64,000 nucleotides of DNA, from NCBI GenBank assembly GCA_902630945.1, contig CACOWV010000001.1, forward strand, positions 16,196 to 80,195, read 5' to 3'. The position numbers were made by a program, and so were the translations under genes. Source of the DNA: an uncultured Pelagibacteraceae bacterium. Lineage in GTDB: Bacteria > Pseudomonadota > Alphaproteobacteria > Pelagibacterales > Pelagibacteraceae. A model generated the notes under the pieces. It worked only from the letters and a program-made list of their open reading frames with translations. It searched no databases and was not told the DNA's origin. This document shows, in pieces, positions 60,794 through 64,000 of this stretch (position 1 is its first letter; each line of letters opens with the position of its first letter).

Positions 60794-61569
60794 TATTTAA
60801 AGTTCATAAGGTCTCGCATTGAATAAAGACCAGGTTTTTTACTCATAAGCCACTTAGCAGCTGATAACGCTCCTTCAGAATAAAGAGTTCTATCAAATGC
60901 TTCATGATTTAAAGTTATTATTTCTTTACCACTTGAGAATTTTACCTCATGTTCTCCGATTACTTTACCTTTTCGTAAAGAGTTAAAGTTAATTTTATTT
61001 CCATAAGGAAATGATTTTTTATTTAAATATTTTTTTCCTATTAAATTATAAAAGTTCTTTTTTTTTCCTTTAGCTATTCCATTTCCCAACATTAATGCAG
61101 TGCCAGAGGGATAATCTTTCTTATTTTTATGATGAACTTCATATATTTTGCTTACAAAATTCTTTCCTAATGAACTAGATGTAATTTCAGTAAGATACAT
61201 TAAAAGATTGATACCCAAACTCATATTGCCAGCTTTTAATATGGGTATTTTTTTAGAAAATTTTTTTATCAAATTTTCTTCATTTCTTGTAAATCCTGTT
61301 GTTCCAATGACAACTCTTTTTTTCAGTTTTGCTGCAATTCTAAGAACCTGAAAAGTACATTTAGGGACTGTAAAATCAATAATTAAGTGAGCTTTTTTAA
61401 ATATTGTTTCTTTATTTAGATCTACTCTTATGCCATTAATTTTTTTATTAATAATTTTATTTTCAGTCAGTGCAACAATTTTAAAATTTCTATCTGATTT
61501 AATAGATCTTATAATTTGTTGACCCATACGCCCCATACATCCAGTGACTGCTAAATTTATTTTTTTCAT
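60793..61569 (-). CDS. dapB: 4-hydroxy-tetrahydrodipicolinate reductase
   Basis: LAVTGCMGRMGQQIIRSI, VVIGTTGF, EVHHKNKKDYPSGTAL. Confidence 0.97.
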   Translation of the reverse strand: MKKINLAVTGCMGRMGQQIIRSIKSDRNFKIVALTENKIINKKINGIRVDLNKETIFKKAHLIIDFTVPKCTFQVLRIAAKLKKRVVIGTTGFTRNEENLIKKFSKKIPILKAGNMSLGINLLMYLTEITSSSLGKNFVSKIYEVHHKNKKDYPSGTALMLGNGIAKGKKKNFYNLIGKKYLNKKSFPYGNKINFNSLRKGKVIGEHEVKFSSGKEIITLNHEAFDRTLYSEGALSAAKWLMSKKPGLYSMRDLMNFK

Positions 61570-61730
61570 TTAAAGATAAGATTTGAAGCTATCACAACAC
61601 CAGCAACAATTATAGACCAAATCAATAAATTTTTTAAAAATTGTTTTGATTTTAAATTTGTTCTTAAAAAAGCAGGAAGTACAAGAATAAGAACTGCTAT
61701 TAAGAAAATTGCAGGGATAATTTTACTCAT
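61566..61730 (-). CDS. 54-aa small membrane protein
   Basis: MSKIIPAIFLIAVLILVLPAFLRTNLKSKQFLKNLLIWSIIVAGVVIASNLIFK; stop overlaps dapB start (ATGA); fills dnaJ-dapB gap; absent from ORF track. Confidence 0.7.
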   Translation of the reverse strand: MSKIIPAIFLIAVLILVLPAFLRTNLKSKQFLKNLLIWSIIVAGVVIASNLIFK

Positions 61731-61739
61731 TCTAATTTT

Positions 61740-62876
61740 TTAATTATTCCAAAAACTTTTAGCTTTTTGAAAAAACTTCTTTATACTAGGATTTGATTTT
61801 TCATTTTCAATTTTTCTAAATCTCTCTAATAAATCTTTTTGCTCTTTGTTTAAAAATACTGGTACTTCAGTCTTAACTTGTACATAAAGATCACCAAAAT
61901 CTCCTCTTCGCATAAATGGCATACCTTTACCCTTAAGTCTAAATTGTTTCCCATCTTGTGTACCATCGGGTATTTTAATTTTTGCTTTTTTTCCATCAAT
62001 AGTTGGAATTTCTATCGTTGTTCCAAGAGCTGCGTCTGCAATGGATATTGGAAATTCAAAAAATAAATTAACATCTGATCTTTTAAAAAGTTCATGAGAT
62101 TTAATATTAATAAATAAATACAAATCTCCACTTGCACCTCCTCTTGTACCAGCTTCTCCTTTTCCTGCTAATCTAATTCTTGTTCCATCGTCAACTCCCT
62201 TTGGAATAGTTACTGATATTTTCTTTAAGGTTTGCTTATTTCCTTGTCCATTACAATCTGTGCATGGATTTGTAATCTCTTCACCACTACCGGCACATTG
62301 AGGACAAGTTTGTTGTACTGTAAAAAAACCTTGATTTGAACGAACGCGACCGTTACCCCCGCAATATGTACATCTATCAGGACTAGTTCCTGTCTTCGAT
62401 CCATTTCCTTTACAAGTATTACATTTTTCTGAAGTTGAAAATTGTATGTTTTGTTTTTTTCCTAAGTAAGCATCCTCAAGTGTAATTGTTAAATCATATC
62501 TTAAATCTGAACCTCGATTAACGGAATTTCTTCCTCGAGAACTCCGTCTTCCTCCTCCAAAATCTCCAAAAAAATCTTCAAAGATATCTGAAAAATCAGC
62601 ACCACTAAATCCACCAAAGCCACCAAAACCTCCTTTACCACCTCCTCCATTTTCAAAGGCAGCATGACCAAAATTATCATAATTTTCTTTTTTTGATTTA
62701 TCAGAGAGAACACCATATGCTTCGCTTGCTTCCTTAAATTTGTCTTCAGCAACTTTATCATCAGGGTTTTTATCTGGATGATATTTTACTGCTAATTTTC
62801 TATAAGCTGATTTGAGTTCATCAGGGCTTGCGTTTTTGTTAACGCCTAAGACATCGTAGTAATCTCTTTTAGCCAT
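61740..62876 (-). CDS. dnaJ: molecular chaperone DnaJ
   Basis: J domain [33 protein letters not shown], four CxxCxGxG zinc repeats. Confidence 0.98.
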   Translation of the reverse strand: MAKRDYYDVLGVNKNASPDELKSAYRKLAVKYHPDKNPDDKVAEDKFKEASEAYGVLSDKSKKENYDNFGHAAFENGGGGKGGFGGFGGFSGADFSDIFEDFFGDFGGGRRSSRGRNSVNRGSDLRYDLTITLEDAYLGKKQNIQFSTSEKCNTCKGNGSKTGTSPDRCTYCGGNGRVRSNQGFFTVQQTCPQCAGSGEEITNPCTDCNGQGNKQTLKKISVTIPKGVDDGTRIRLAGKGEAGTRGGASGDLYLFINIKSHELFKRSDVNLFFEFPISIADAALGTTIEIPTIDGKKAKIKIPDGTQDGKQFRLKGKGMPFMRRGDFGDLYVQVKTEVPVFLNKEQKDLLERFRKIENEKSNPSIKKFFQKAKSFWNN

Positions 62877-62904
62877 GCATGCATCCAGGACAAATAGATG
62901 TCAG

Positions 62905-64000
62905 TTAAGCGCTTTTCTCTTTATTCTCGTCTTTTACTTCTTCAAAATCCGCATCAACAACATTATCGTCTTTTTTTTCCTTTTCGTCTTTTCCGTCATC
63001 CTTATTAGAATCTGGTTTTGTATTTTGTTGTGATTTATAAATTGCTTCACCAAGTTTCATTGAAGCCTGAACTAGAGCTTCAGTTTTTTTCTTTATATCT
63101 TCGATGTCTTCACCTTTTAAAGAATCTTTTAATGCGTTTGATCCATCTTCAATAGCTTTTTTTTCAGCATCAGAAACTTTAGTACCATGCTCTTTAAGGT
63201 TTTTTTCGGTTGAATGAATTAAGGTGTCTGCTTGATTTCTAACATCAACTGACTCCCTTTTTTTCTTATCAGCTTCTTTATTTGCCTCAGCATCTTTAAC
63301 CATTTTTTCGATTTCTTCATCGCTTAAACCTCCAGACGCTTGAATCTGAATTTTTTGTTCTTTTCCAGTGCCTTTATCTTTAGCAGATACATTAACAATT
63401 CCATTTGCATCTATATCAAAAGTTACTTCTATTTGCGGAACACCTCTAGGAGCTGGTGCAATACCAACTAATTCAAAATTACCTAACAATTTATTGTCTG
63501 TTGCCATTTCTCTTTCTCCCTGGAGGACTCTTATAGAAACTGCTGGTTGGTTGTCTTCTGCTGTCGAAAATACTTGGCTTTTCTTTGTCGGTATAGTTGT
63601 ATTTTTTTCAATAAGTTTTGTTGATACACCTCCAAGAGTCTCTATACCTAAAGATAATGGAGTGACATCTAACAAAAGAACATCTTTTACGTCTCCTTGT
63701 AATACACCTGCTTGTATAGCTGCACCCATTGCAACAACTTCATCAGGATTTACACTTTTATTCGGTTCTTTACCAAAAAAATCTTTAACTTCATTCAATA
63801 CTTTTGGCATTCTAGTCATACCACCTACCATCACAACTTCATCTACTTCACTTGCAGAAATACCCGCATCCTTTAGAGCTGTCTTACAAGGTGGAATAGT
63901 TCTTGCAATTAAATCTTCAACCAAAGCCTCTAACTTAGCTCTAGTCATTTTTAAATTGATATGTTTTGGCCCAGTCTTATCAGCTGTTATGAAAGGTAAA
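62905..64000 (-). CDS. dnaK: molecular chaperone DnaK (partial, truncated at window end)
   Basis: [30 protein letters not shown]; frame stays open upstream of the ORF-track Met ([16 protein letters not shown]...). Confidence 0.98.
   Translation of the reverse strand, partial: LPFITADKTGPKHINLKMTRAKLEALVEDLIARTIPPCKTALKDAGISASEVDEVVMVGGMTRMPKVLNEVKDFFGKEPNKSVNPDEVVAMGAAIQAGVLQGDVKDVLLLDVTPLSLGIETLGGVSTKLIEKNTTIPTKKSQVFSTAEDNQPAVSIRVLQGEREMATDNKLLGNFELVGIAPAPRGVPQIEVTFDIDANGIVNVSAKDKGTGKEQKIQIQASGGLSDEEIEKMVKDAEANKEADKKKRESVDVRNQADTLIHSTEKNLKEHGTKVSDAEKKAIEDGSNALKDSLKGEDIEDIKKKTEALVQASMKLGEAIYKSQQNTKPDSNKDDGKDEKEKKDDNVVDADFEEVKDENKEKSA

Noticed and set aside
1-64000. CRISPR arrays, IS elements, prophage, toxin-antitoxin or defence islands
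   Set aside because: No repeat-spacer structure, transposase, integrase or defence-gene motifs seen in the translated frames; gene content is housekeeping.

Overview
AT-rich alphaproteobacterial chromosome segment with gene content, order and very low GC typical of SAR11 / Candidatus Pelagibacter. This taxonomic call is inferred from protein families and synteny; no search was run. The window is almost entirely compact housekeeping sequence: heme synthesis, his operon, hslVU, ftsK/lolA, dnaK-dnaJ-dapB-nth, acs plus a DUF4212/VC_2705-type symporter, leuS-lptE-holA, one tRNA-Gly and a major porin. I saw no CRISPR array, IS element, prophage or rRNA. The most notable feature is a probable chromosome-origin locus: the ppsR (RP001-like)/hemE divergent intergenic region at 37879-38157, where gene strand flips, with near-consensus DnaA boxes and an 11-bp triple direct repeat. 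It is followed by hemE-hemH-hemG-rho-GT-mnmE-mnmG-rsmG-parA-parB, with a near-perfect parS inside rsmG. Other points of interest: an unlisted 34-aa ArfA-like ORF, a highly basic N-terminal extension on acetyl-CoA synthetase, an EF-hand loop in the symporter, a probable RpoH promoter that would make hslV leaderless, an SDR lacking its catalytic Tyr, and several structured leaders. I did not find a convincing, wholly new multi-gene system.
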